Of a DNA stretch of 40,340 bases, positions 16,015 to 29,400 are shown piece by piece. The notes under the pieces are model-generated. The model was not told where the DNA came from. It did no database searches and worked only from the letters and a program-made list of their open reading frames with translations. This DNA is from Paludibacteraceae bacterium (lineage in GTDB: Bacteria > Bacteroidota > Bacteroidia > Bacteroidales > Paludibacteraceae). Position 1 is the first letter of the stretch, and every line of letters starts with the position of its first letter. Position numbers and translations under genes: made by a program. The stretch spans positions 1 through 40,340 of the forward strand of contig JAFXPY010000049.1 in assembly GCA_017527495.1 (NCBI GenBank). The letters run 5' to 3'.

Positions 16015-17139
16015 TTAATTACATATTTCTTTCATAGATAAATCGAGGGCTCGCTCCACCGTTGGCGCCATGTCGTAATATTTATATTCCGCCAATCGTC
16101 CTCCAAACAAAACTGATGTTTCTGCTTCTGCAAGGTGACGATACCGAGCGTATATCGCGCTGTTTCGCTCGTCATTGATAGGATAATAAGGCTCCATTCC
16201 GGGTCTCCACTCAGTACTATACTCTCGCGAAACAACTGTTTTCTGACATTGTTCAACGGCAACGCCAAACATCTCGAAATGTTTGTGTTCTATAATACGA
16301 GTATATGGTGTTTCGCTATCTGTATAATTGACAACAGCATTGCCCTGAAAATTTGGCATATTGAGTGTTTCTTGTTCAAAACGCACTGTCCGATATTGCA
16401 AGTGACCATAGCAGTAATCATAGAATTGGTCGATAGGTCCGGTAAAAACTATTTTTTTTGCCACACCCGTAAGTTCGTCTCGGTGCTCAAAAAAATCAAC
16501 GTTTGTTTTTGTCTCTATTCCATCAAGCAAAGCATCTATCAATTTATTGTAACCGCCAATAGGTATTCCTTGATATGGGTCGTTGAAATAATTATTGTCG
16601 AACACAAAACGCAAAGGCAATCTTCGAATAATAAATGCCGGTAATTCGGCACATGGCCTACCCCACTGCTTCTCGGTATATGATTTAATTAATGTTTCAT
16701 ATATATCGTGTCCGACAAGCAAGAGTGCCTGCTGTTCGAGATTTTGAGGCTCTCCCTTAATTGTTTGTCGAGCTATGGCTCTTTGTTGTTCAATTTTGGC
16801 AAGTGCTTGTTCCGGTGTTGTTACACCCCACATCTGGTAAAAAGTGTTCATATTGAAAGGCAGGTTGTATAGTTTGCCTTTGTAATTTGCTATAGGACAA
16901 TTAGTGTAGCGATTGAATTGCACAAACTTATTGACGAAATCCCAAACCTCACGATTTGCTGTGTGGAAAATATGAGCACCATATTTATGCACATTGATTC
17001 CTTCAATGTTCTCACAATAGATATTTCCTCCAAGGTGATTGCGTCTGTCAATTACCAGACAATACTTACCTGCCTGCTTCATTTGGTGTGCAAAAACACT
17101 TCCAAACAATCCCGAACCAACAACAAGATAGTCGTACAT
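16015..17139 (-). CDS. glf: UDP-galactopyranose mutase
   Basis: A 374-residue flavoenzyme converting UDP-galactopyranose to UDP-galactofuranose for surface glycans. The N-terminal dinucleotide fold is YDYLVVGSGLFGSVFAHQM, followed by DRRNHLGGNIYCE. Family residues include HKYGAHIFHTANREVW, the substrate-binding NLPFNMNTFYQMWGV, the WGRPCAELPAFIIRRLPLR segment, and C-terminal GRLAEYKYYDMAPTVERAL with the FAD/substrate arginine. The frame extends to 17166, but the ATG at 17139 starts exactly at the fold and lies 25 bases from a promoter. Usual partners (galactofuranosyltransferases) are not in the window. Confidence 0.93.
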   Translation of the reverse strand: MYDYLVVGSGLFGSVFAHQMKQAGKYCLVIDRRNHLGGNIYCENIEGINVHKYGAHIFHTANREVWDFVNKFVQFNRYTNCPIANYKGKLYNLPFNMNTFYQMWGVTTPEQALAKIEQQRAIARQTIKGEPQNLEQQALLLVGHDIYETLIKSYTEKQWGRPCAELPAFIIRRLPLRFVFDNNYFNDPYQGIPIGGYNKLIDALLDGIETKTNVDFFEHRDELTGVAKKIVFTGPIDQFYDYCYGHLQYRTVRFEQETLNMPNFQGNAVVNYTDSETPYTRIIEHKHFEMFGVAVEQCQKTVVSREYSTEWRPGMEPYYPINDERNSAIYARYRHLAEAETSVLFGGRLAEYKYYDMAPTVERALDLSMKEICN

Positions 17140-17163
17140 GATATTGAAATTTAAAATACAAGG

Positions 17164-17194
17164 CAAAGGTAATCAAAAAAAGTTAAAACACAAA
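17164..17194 (-). promoter_or_regulatory. Bacteroidota promoter of glf
   Basis: On the minus strand TTTG (plus 17191-17194), a 19-base spacer, then TACCTTTG (plus 17164-17171), 25 bases before the ATG at 17139. Confidence 0.75.
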
Positions 17195-17264
17195 ATAAAA
17201 TGTCATTATCATGGCAGAGTGATGGAATGTGAAATAAAAAAATGTGAAAAAAAAGTAAAAAATA

Positions 17265-17296
17265 TTTGGTCAAATGAAAAATTATGTTTAATTTTG
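17265..17296 (+). promoter_or_regulatory. Bacteroidota promoter of the giant gene
   Basis: TTTG at 17265-17268, a 20-base spacer, then TAATTTTG at 17289-17296. The ATG at 17452 is 155 bases downstream, giving the longest leader after such a promoter in this window. Confidence 0.8.
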
Positions 17297-17317
17297 CAGC
17301 GAAGTATATTATACCGC

Positions 17318-17412
17318 ATTGTGCTCATTTGTATAATGTGGTGATAATCAGCCTTCAACCATGAAATCCTGATTGATACCCTATAGTCAGGTAGGTTCGC
17401 CGGGAGGCGCGC
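17318..17412 (+). promoter_or_regulatory. Structured 5' leader of the giant gene
   Basis: Pairings seen: ACCGCATT (about 17319-17326) with AATGTGGT (about 17336-17343); AATCAG (17346-17351) with CTGATT (17369-17374); CCTGA (17368-17372) with TCAGG (17387-17391), which excludes the previous pairing because the CTGA is shared; CGCC-GGGA-GGCG tetraloop hairpin (17398-17409). This suggests a switchable or stabilising leader. I match it to no named riboswitch. Confidence 0.5.
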
Positions 17413-17451
17413 TTGAAAAACATATTAAAACAAATAAATTTTAGTTTTGTG

Positions 17452-20400
17452 ATGAAACGAATCTCTAACCTTCTATTCTCCATCACGGCACTATTGTTTA
17501 TGGCCGTGAGTGTTTATGCCCAAGTAGTGCCTACACGCATCACTCTTGATGGTGTAGATGTACTCAACCAATTCACAGGTGATGCCAAGAGGCAGACCTT
17601 AGAAAAGGAGTATGGTGCTACAATTCCTCTAATTGATGCCGAAGCAGCATCAGGGCAATCGTTATTAATCACCCAACCCGCAAATGGTGGCGATAGTGCA
17701 GTAGTTATTGTTCGTGCCTCTGATGGAACGACAACGACTTATTCTGTTTTGTTCACGCAAAAAGAGCACATCACCACAATCACCGGTTTTGTTGTTGGCG
17801 GTACATCGAGTGCTGTTCCAGCATGGTCGGATGGCGAAAAATACGATTTCGATTCCGACAAGAGCAAGATAGTTGATTTGCTTGCCGGCACTAAGACTAT
17901 ACCGGAAATACATGTGCTTGCCGAGCAAATGGACGCACCTGCTGCTGATCGGGTAAATATCACTATCGACATCGACAAGACCACATTTGCCAAAGGCGGA
18001 AAGGCATTGATTTCTGTTTATGCCGACAATTCACCAACCAATCTTTACACAATCAACTTCAACGTTGCAGCATTCAGCGACCCATTGCTAACAAGTATTA
18101 CGTATGACGGCAATGCGTTAGTTCCCAGCGGAGGAGAGTATAGCTATGACAGCAATGAAAAAATCGACATCACCAAACTCGCACTGACAGAGAAGGAGGG
18201 GCAAACAGTGCGTTTTGTGCATAAGAGCGACACTCTTGTGCGCATTGAGGTCATAAGCGGAGAAGAGAAGGCATATTACAATATAACATACGGAAAAACA
18301 GGACTCGACAAAAGCTTGAGTGTAACACTGAAAGTCGAGACAGAAGCTGTTGTGGAAACAGACACAGAGGTTACATTCAACAAAACAGACAAAAAGACAG
18401 ATGCCACTTTCAATATGAAACATGGCATTACTTCGTTTCCACAGATTGTCGGTCTTACCAAAGGGCACAAAAATCAAACTGTTTCATATTCATACAATGC
18501 AAAAGAGAATCAAACCGACATTGTCGTTATAGCAGAGAATGGCGATTCGGCTCATTATCACATCAATTACGCATTAAGTGCAAAATCAGACCAAGCAGAG
18601 CTGACTCACATCGAATTCTGGAAATATGATGCAGGCACTGACACATGGAATTATGAAGAATGGAAACTCGCTAAGAACCCAGACGAAACGCCGCAATTAA
18701 ATTACGATGTGGCAGGCATTGAAGGTTGGACAGTAAATGTCAATCGTTGGAATTGGAAAGCATCTGATGGTGCTCATGTTGCCGTTTTGCAAAGCGAGAC
18801 GCTCACCACGGTGTATGTAACATCAGAAAGCGGAAAAAATCAGAATATATACACATTTAATCTAAAAGGTTCAACCGCATTACCCTCGATAGCAGAAATT
18901 ACACTTGCGGGAAGTCCTATAAGTACCTATGCATATAGTAATCTGATTACATCAAAAGGTTTAGATTTTGGTGCCAATGTATCAGCCAACACGCAGGCAT
19001 ACTTCATATTGCAACAAGGTGACAATGGCATTGAAGCCAATGCTTTTTCTGCAATAGGAAATAAATCGGCAGATCCGCAAGAGAAAGCCACAACAATAGC
19101 AGCAACACCAAGCAATATCGCAACACTTGATAAACTTTGGAAATGGGATGCGAGTGCAAAAAGTTGGGCAACACTGACAGCAGATGATTATGATGACCAT
19201 AACTTTACAGTTTCATTGACCAGTTGGCGCGACACACTCCCTGTGTTCTTCGCAGAGCCTGAAGACCCGAACGCAAAGATTCAAATAACATACGGAAACC
19301 ATAAAGGTTCAACGATTTTGGTAACAGCGGAAGATGGAGTAACAACTGACACATATACAATAACATACTACCACACTCCATCCAATAACACTGATTTAAA
19401 ATGGATAGAAGTTAATGGAGATAGAAGAGAGTGGACAGGAAGTGTATGGGTTAACAAAATAACATATGCCACAGGTTTGGCATTTTATCTTGATGATTTT
19501 AGCAAAATACCTGAGATATCTTGGGAACGCCACGATAGCACCCAAATAGTTAATGTTACAAACAGAGATTTCAGCGGTGTCACTCTCACCGTTCAACCAG
19601 AAATCGGAACACCCAAAAATTACAATTTAACATTCCTCTTGAATACGACCTCAATAGGTGTTAATGTTTTGAAATCACTTGAAATTAATGGAAATATTAA
19701 TACCGAAGTAGCGGATGGTACAGGAAATGACAACCCGTTTGGATTATCAAACACCGACATTACATCTATTTATGGAACAAACGGATTATTTTTAACCAAC
19801 TTTGTAAAGACCGCCCCAAAGCAACAATGGATGCTTATTACCAATAATGGTGGTTTCAATAGCCCGAGTGCTATACAACTTTTCCAACAACTACCCGGTG
19901 GAGGACTTGATTGGGAAGTCTACCATGTACCAACAACCACATCAGTAGATCTATCCGGAATTGATAAGGGAAGTACATCAACAGAATTTGGACTATTTAT
20001 AGATCATGATAGAGATGGTGTTTTCAGCCAATATACTATTGAGAGCTCCGACTATATAGATCCACAACATGCTGAAAAAGAAATTTATTTGCCATACGGC
20101 TCTAAGGTCATGCCTGATATTGAAGTTAGAGCTATGGCTAACGGGCAACATATAAATATTGATCAAGGAGTTAAGGACCATGGAACGAACAAATTAAGTG
20201 GCATTAATACCGCAACAATCAAAATATGGGCAAAAGAACCTTGGGCATATAATGAGATTGAGTTGCAATTTAAAGTTGCCAAAGGCACCAGCACTTCTAC
20301 TGAGCTTAAATCACTCACTATCAATGGTGACGCTGTTGATTTGGCAACTTATATGGTTGCCGGAAGTACAACAGAGTACCAGCTCAAAGGCGATAGTGTG

Positions 20401-23400
20401 CCTGATGTTCAATTCCAGAAACTCGACGACGCTCTCGGTCAAAAAGTTGCAATGACCATCACTCCTGATTTGAGCAACTACAGATATGTCTTGAATTTTG
20501 CTATCACTGCTGCTGACGAGTCAAAAACCGACAACTACACCATCCATCTCAAACTGCCATACGACGAATCTAATGGTAAGTTGCAAAACCTGACTGTCGG
20601 CGGATTTAATACAGACAAAGGCACATACAACGAAAATAAAACGACAGATTGGCCTGGACAATTAGGATTTACCCGTATTCCAAACACCAAATACGACCAA
20701 TTGGTTCAAACAATTGAGAAAGACAAAGTTACTTACACTGTTACGAGCAAGACAAGTGCTACATTCCCATACACAATCAACTACACAAGCAATTCCGACA
20801 ACTCAACCCTTACCAAGAACGGCGTAGGCTCTATTGTTGTTGATGGTGCTGATGTTACTATTGACGAAGTGGGCAAGACCATGACTGTCGCCGATGTCAA
20901 GACTTTACCGACAAAAATTGTTGTCAATATTGACGAAGAAGGTCAGAGTGTAGCAGTCACTGTGCCTGATCCTGAGAAACCCAACGAGTATCAAATCGTT
21001 GTCACAGCTCCTGATGGAAAAAACACTACCACATATACCCTTATTCTCGACCGCAAGCCAAGCACCAATGCTAATCTTATAGACTTACAATATAAAGAAG
21101 ACAGCTACTTCACATTCGAAGAGGGTACATATTCATACGACATTGCAGGGGCTATCGACCAACCTAAGTGGCAAGTAACCAAGATTTCAGACATCTGGGC
21201 AGAAGCACGCAACGGACAGACACTTGCTTTCGACTACAAATCATTTACCGTTGACAAGACAAGCTCATTCTACCAAGCAACATCTCCCGCACCACAGACA
21301 ATAACTGTTCAACCTGAAGATAAGACAGCTCCGACAAAAGACTACACCATTGGAGTTAGAAATGTCAATTCAACATGGACTTCACTTGACGGCATAGCTA
21401 TCAATGGCGTACCGGTTCCTGACTTCGACCCCGCACGCACCGACTATCTAAATGGTATTGACGGATTTACAGCAATGGAGGTAGGCGGCAAGGAAGTTGT
21501 CGTTACATATAGTTCACGCGATGCTTTCCAAACCATTACCATAACGAAGGAAGAAACATACGTTGAGCTGAAAGTTGAGCCTGAAGGTGGCTCCGGCAGT
21601 AAGACATATCATATCGATATCTCTCGCTCGGCCAATAGGCATGAAGCTGATTTCGACCATATCAACATAGGTTCAACAACGATCAACAAACCTGTTGGTT
21701 CCGGAACAACATACACTATCCCATTCGGCGACGAAAAACCAAACATTAAAGCCTTTGGCACACAAGATGACCAAAAGATAACTATCGAGGCTCAAGAGGA
21801 TGGTTCCGACTTAATCACAGTTTGGGCTGCCGATGGTGAAGCTCACAAAGAGTTTGTAGTCACTTATGTTGACGAAGAAATTACCGACAACACTCTGCAT
21901 GCTCTCTATGTTGACGGCAAGAAAGTAAGCTCAATAACATTAGGCGACAACACCATCGAACGCCTCACTCTTGATGATGCGGAAATCAACTACTTGCCTA
22001 ACTATCCTGCTCCGCAACAAGTTGTTACTGTGGCAGCAGACAACAAGAGTGTCACAGTCAAGCCTGAAAACGGAAGTGAAGGCTTGTACAAACTCAATTA
22101 TGTAAAGAGCCTTGAACTAACAGACGATGCTTCACTTGTTGCAATAGAATATGGCAACTATGGTTCGCGCGCAGACAAGATTGGCGAGTCATTCCCGCTC
22201 TCATTGTCAACACTGTGTACCGACGCCCGCCGTCCAGCCGATGTTCGTGCTGTTTTGGCTAACAAGCATCAGTCGCTTGATTGGTCAGCCACAACATATA
22301 ACGAAGGAGGTAAAATAGCCACATTGGTTGCCAATGTAACTTCAGGCAATGGCGAAAAAAACGGTGAATATAAGATATTTGTTGAGAAAGACAACAGCAC
22401 CGATCTTGAGATGATTAAGATTGCAGGTGCAGACATCACTACTGCCGACCCGTATTCTGCCGATATAACAGACTTGACAAAGCGTAATTTCAAAGTAACA
22501 GTGAAAGGCGTCGGACACGATGATGCTGTATCGTTCCCACCAACAGTAGAATTTGTAGAATCAAGCTGCCAGACAAAAGTGGTTACTCCAAATGCTGACA
22601 AGACACACTATGAATGTGTTGTTACAGCAGAAGATGGCACGACAACAAGCACATATACTGTTGATTTGGTTCAAAAACAATGTGACATCAAAACTCTTGC
22701 TTCATTGTCGCTCGTATTCCGCAAAGGAACTGACACAGAAAACACCATTAAGCTCGTTGAAGGACAGTCTAACTATGCAGAAGAAGGTGGATTTACCAAC
22801 ATGAATAGTACCGGCGTTCCTGCACTAAGCACAACTATTACTTTCGACACCTATCAAGAGACATATCCTGAAATTGAATATGTTTTGACTTGCGACAAAC
22901 ATTCAACCGCAACTATAGACACTACACATAACGACTTAGACTATAAGCAAATAAATATAACCGTTACTGCACAAGATGGCACCTTCCAAGTTTATACTGT
23001 CCGCCTGAACAACTTTTTGGACGATGCCGACCAGTTGTCGGGTATAAATCTCAGACCGGACGATAGGTATGATGTATGGCAAAGTGTAGCAGCATCAGGC
23101 GCTGGCGAATACATCCCATACTACAATATCGACAAAGACTTCGATGCTGCAGACGGATTTGAATGTACCATCATCTTGCCAATGGACACTTTGTATTCAA
23201 AAGTGCTCCGCACTGATAAATTGGCTGATTTCGAAACCAACTGGCCTGAAATAAAACCTATCCCACTCAACGACAAAGTGCAAGTATTTTTTACAGAAGG
23301 CTCAGTAACAGAAGATGCTGATTTCCGCTACAAAACTGTTACAATAAAGACATATAAGCAAAGTGATTTATTGTTAGACGGACCATTCCGCACATATACT

Positions 23401-26400
23401 TTGAATTTCAAAGATCCAAAGTGCAACATCACAACGCTTAAAGATATTCAGCTCAACGGCACAACACTGACAACCGCATTCCCATACAAAGCAGCTGCTG
23501 TTTATGAACAGGACAAGACAAAGACATCATATTCAGTTGAGTTGCAACAAGGCATGTCATGGGATGATCTGCCGGAGGTTACTGCCGTGGTGGGCTGCAC
23601 TCGCCAAAGAATAATCAGTGAAGGTTGGACTCCTGCACTCGCCGACATCACGCCAAGCACAACAAGCGTTACCTACACTATTGTGACCAAGGCCGACAAC
23701 GACGAAGGTCTCACCTACACTATCACATTTACTAAAGCAAAATCGTCAGTCAACACTCTTGCAAGCGTACAGATTGACAGCAGAGAATTAGTTAATAATG
23801 TTGAGAATAGTCCGTACTTCAGCACAAGTGCCAACTTTGACCCTGCAACTACCGACTATACAATCACCATACCTATTGGTGCCACATTCCCTGCAGCTCT
23901 GACTTACACTCTAAGTCCTGATCCTGCATCATTCAAAGGAATAGACGACATACGTTCGACAGCAGTACCTGTTTCACCAATTGCACTGAGCGAAGACAAA
24001 TTGGTATATACCATTGTCGTTACTGCCGAAGATGAGACAACAAACACATACACCTTCACATTTGTCAAAGAGACATCCAACGACAACACCTTGTCGATGA
24101 TTCAACTCGATGGTCATGATTTGACCACAACAGGTTTGGCTCCTATCATGACAGACTTTGTTACTTCATGCACTCCACTTGCAGCCACATTCGATGCAAG
24201 TGTAGAAAACTATGCCGTAACACTTGCCAAAGGAACCAAACCTGGGACCGGCTTCCCGAAAGTAACATTCACGACCAATGAGGCACATGCCACATGGGAT
24301 TCCACAATGGTATTCTCCGATGAAGATCACCAACTTGTTGTAACCATCATTGTAACACCATTCGACCACTCAGCAACAAAGACATACACTCTCACCTTCA
24401 ACATTGAGAAGTATGAAATTGCAGACATGCTAAGCGACATAACACTGATTGTTGTTGACAACGGCAACACCAACTATGACGACTACGACAAAGCAAGCAT
24501 AAAATATCCAACCACATTTGATCCTAATTCAAACATACCACCATATTCGTTGGAATACAATAGTGCTTCTATCGGCTACAATGCACTGACATTCCCGAAA
24601 TTTGTACTAAATGTTGATCCTAAGTACAATGCCGTTGTTGCCGACCCGGAAGACATTGCTACTGACGACGATTTGAAAAAGCACACTCGCCTCAAACTGA
24701 CATCCGAATCAGGCGCAACAAAAGAATATGATGTATATGTAACTCTCAAACCGGAAACAGACAATCAGCTTCAGGGCATTACTGCCGGTGGTGTGTCAAT
24801 CAATGAGTATGAATACACAACAGAACAAAGCATAACATTCGACCCGACAGTTTTGAACTATCACGTAACACTGCCTGCTCACAGCGAGATGGTCAACAAC
24901 AATTTCTACCAATTCAGTCTCAACGACGCAAAATATCAATTCAAACGTTCAGAAGGTCGCCGCGAGATTGTTGCAGGCAAACAATATGTAGATTCTATCA
25001 TTGTTCTCTCGCAAAAAGACAGTTTACTCAATAATGGCGTTACCAGAACATATCGTATCTACACCACAATAGAGGATTGCGACATGCACATGCTAAATAA
25101 GTTGCTTGTGAAAGTAGGTGATGCCGAGCCTATAGATGTTATTTCTTCGCTTGATGGTGTTGCCACTAAGACAGCCATTTCTTGGGAAGCCGATTGGCCA
25201 TTAGAATTGCCAATCTGCTTAGACATGAGCGATGTAGAGTTTGTTCCGGTTGCTGAATGTGGCAAGGCATTCGGTCTGTTTGCCGAAACAGGAAGCGATG
25301 CGACACTCGTGGCAGAACACCCGGAATGGTTTAGCGCAAGCGGTGACGAGAAATTGTGGAACATCTCGACTTCAATTGACTATACTCCACATAATCCGAC
25401 TTCAACAATCACAGCGGTAATAACGCTTGAAGGCGCAAAGGGAACTAAAGGAACTTACACTATCAACTTTACTAAGAGAATTGGTTTGGTCAATGTACTT
25501 GACAACATCCAAATCAAACGCGCCAGCAATGCCGAACAAGTTGATTTGACACAATCTGCAATAGACGCAAGTAGTTATGTTAAAAGTTTCGGTCTGACAC
25601 TATCTCCTGATTTTGCAAAGGATGAGAGAAACTTTACTATTGAGATGGAAAATGCCGACACACTGAGTACAGGAGATTTGGCTGGCTATCTTGACACTCT
25701 CGTTATTGTTCCAATAGGTAAAAATAATCACTGTCAGGACATCAAAGTTACTCGCAACACAACCGACAAATGGACAGACCAAGTTGTTGTTACGGTTCAG
25801 AACCATGCACACACATTGTCAGTTGTTACCTACACATTTAATATCACTCGCAAGAAAAACGACGAAAATCGTCTTGCCGATATCAATATCAACAATGTGG
25901 CATACGGCGAAGGCACCGGCTATACAGCATTACCTGCCGACTTTGACAAAGATGTGAATACATATACTATCACTTACGATAAAGGCATTAAACCATCTGA
26001 TCAGCCAAAATCTGTTGCTCCTGTTGCAATGAAAGGTACAATAGTAGAGACAACATCTCCTGTTGCCCCGACTGCAATTGACAAGACACATGTTGACTAC
26101 ATCATCAACACAAGATCAGAGTCAGGCATTGCTAATCAATACACATTGCACGTTGTTTATCAAATCGACGAGAATGCTGATTTGGAATACCTCCGCGTAG
26201 GAGCCAACGACCCTGCAGACAATATTACCGGCAACGAGCTTTCAACTGACGATACCAAAGATTACTATGCCGACAACAATTGGGACGCAAGCACTACAGA
26301 CTATAAGCTCTATGTCAAAGCTCACACTGCAGAACCAATACTATTCTATGCTCCGGCTGAATCGACAGCAACTGTTGAGCATACCACAAGTACCAATGCC

Positions 26401-29400
26401 GCCGGCAATACGGTTCACACCTATATTGTTACAGCCAACGACGACGAGAGCACAAAGACATACACAGTTGAAATCATCAATCTTCCTTGCGATCTGGTTA
26501 AACTTGACGGCATATATGAAGATGTAGCCAAGACACTACTCATCAGCGGTTTCAATCCGGAGACAAAAGAATACAACATTCAAAAAGCAAGCGCCGCTGA
26601 TGTTCCGGCAACATTGTATTACACTCCTGAATGTGAGCACATAAATGTCATTTCATCAGCACGCACCGAAACAGAGGAAACTGACAGATTCAGTTACACA
26701 TTCAAACTCACCACACAAGCCGGCGACAAGAAACACGGCAGACAATATGTGGTTACCTACTATGTGCTCAAAGAGACAGACGCGACACTGAAAGACATCA
26801 CCATTAAAGGCAATTCAATTGACTGCAAAACAGCCGAGTGTCTTGCATTTGCACGCCTCACATCGCCTGCCCAGTTCAATGCCGCTGTGCTGACCTACAA
26901 TGTTACTGTGCCGTTCGGAACTGTGATGACTCAAGAGAACTTGCAGATATTAGGTGTTACAAATAGCACTACAGCAACAGCAAAAACTGAACAAACAGAC
27001 GACAAGACCTTCACAATCACAGTGAGCGCAGAGAACACAAGTGAAACAAAAGTTTACACTGTCGTTGTAACTCAACGCGAAAATCCAGCATTTGAAGTGT
27101 TAGGTCTCAACTATAAGGGCACATTGCTCTACGGCTCTGACGCATTCGACGCCAACAAAGAAAGTGTTCAAAACGAATATCACCTCAGTACAACAGAGCT
27201 TAACGCAATTAGTCCGATTAGTTTGCTCATATTGCCAAATATGCATGCAGATAAACTCAGCGATGTTGTTGAAAATGACACTATTCGTGTCCTGACATTC
27301 GATGTATATAACGACAATGTAGAAGTTCCTCACCAGACATATACAGTCCGCGTTCTCAACCATCTTGACCACAATGTCAAATTGGCAGATTTGAGAGCAA
27401 ATGATGTTACAATTGATGGTTTTGAGCCTGAACTTACATCATACGAAATAGTTTGGTACGAAGGCAACACAAAACCTGCAATCACATGGACTCTTGACAA
27501 TGAGGTATATCAAGCCGCATCAAAGACGACTGATACAGACGAGAAAGTTGTTGTCACTGTTCAGTCTGAATACGAGCAAAAGACAGGCCGCTCAGAACAC
27601 CGCGACTATACCATTACATTCAAGTCAGAGCCCAAATCGGCCAATGCCAACTTGTTGATGATATATGTTGATGGTAATGCACTCGATTGCGAATCATTGA
27701 CAGGATGTCCTAACAAAGTAAGAGTAGATAAGGCTTTCTCGGCTGACGATTTAGACTATATAGTTTATGTTCCTCAAGGCTATGAAGGAAGCAAGACAAT
27801 CACAGCAATACCGGAAAATCCGAATGCCAAGGTTGTTGTTGATGGCAATACTATAACCGTAACTCCGCAATTGGGATATCCGGAAAAAACATATACTGTA
27901 ACTATACTTACCGAGCCAAGCCATGAATTGGGAATTATAGACATAACAGTTGACGACATACCGGTTAATGAAGTTATTTCTCTCTACTCTTATGATTATA
28001 CCGTTGATGTTTATCATAAGACAGAAGCCGAGTTGGCAGCAATGGTGCCGAATGTTATTCTGACCAACCCTGTTACTATGCACTTCATTGAGATTGGCGA
28101 CAGAGTATTTAAAGACTCTATCTACACCATTAACTTAAAAGTTTATAATGACGCCGGTAACGAATTGATATATTATGTTCATGTTATTGACCATCTCGAC
28201 CACGAAGCAAAGCTCAAAGATTTGACCGTTGATGGGCTGACAATAGACGGCTTTGACGCAGCAGGCAAGACATACACAATAGATTGGTACGACGGCGACG
28301 CTAAACCGACCATTGCATACGAGACAAGCAATAACTACCAAGTACCAGATGTCAAACTTGACAATGACAATACTTACTTGCTTGTAACCAAATCAGAGTA
28401 TGCCGTTGTTTCAGGTGCAACAGAAGAGACCGTACAGCAAATCAATTTCAATCACATAGCACGCAGCGACAATGCCTACTTGACCAACATACAAATCAAG
28501 GGTGAAGATTTCTGCACAACAGTTGATTGCGAAATACTTGTTGACAACTCATTTGCTCCTGATAGATTGACCTACAATGTCAGTCTGCCATTTGGTCAGT
28601 CACTTGCAGCAAGCGACATCACGGCAGTTACACAAAGCGACAAAGCAACCGTGGGCGAGGTAACTCCTATTGCAGGCGGATTCCAAATTGTAGTTACTGC
28701 CGAAGACGGAACGACAAAGACTTACACTCTCAACGTAAGCAACCGACCGAACAACAACATCAATATTGTCGGTATAAATGTAGAAGGTACGGCTATTCCT
28801 AACTTCAATGCCGCAACAAAGAACTACACCATCAATATTGCACACAAAGACGAAGCTTACATCAAGGCAATGAGCGTTGTTCCTGATTTTGGTGCTTACA
28901 CTCACATGAGCTACACAGAGACAGGTCGCATAACAGTGATTAAAGACTCGTCATATCTCGTAACACTTGAGATTAAAGCCGCCGGAGGCGCTACCGACCA
29001 ATATTATGTTCAGATACTCAACACACGCTCACACAATGCCCTGCTGAACAACATCACCTACAATGGTCTTGACGTGGCAGACCACAAAGAGCCATTGAAT
29101 GCAGGAATATACAACATAGCACTCTTTACTGGCGACCCGGCTCCGATAATGAATTATGCTGTTGGCGACGAATATCAAACCGTAACACCTGATGCATCAG
29201 GCATGCCAAACCAAATGATTTACACTGTTAAATCAGAATACGGCGAGACAAACACCTATATCGTCAACTTTACTTACACCAAGGTAAAGAACAACAATGC
29301 TCTCTTGCAATGGATAAAAGTCAATGACGAATTGTTGAACTGCACTGAAAATAGTTGCGAAGTACGCGTAACAGAAGACAATGTGTTCAGTCCTGACCAA

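Noticed and set aside
17138-17344. 68-codon plus-strand frame between glf and the giant gene
   Set aside because: It covers the glf start and both promoters, has lysine-rich low-complexity composition and no homology I recognise.
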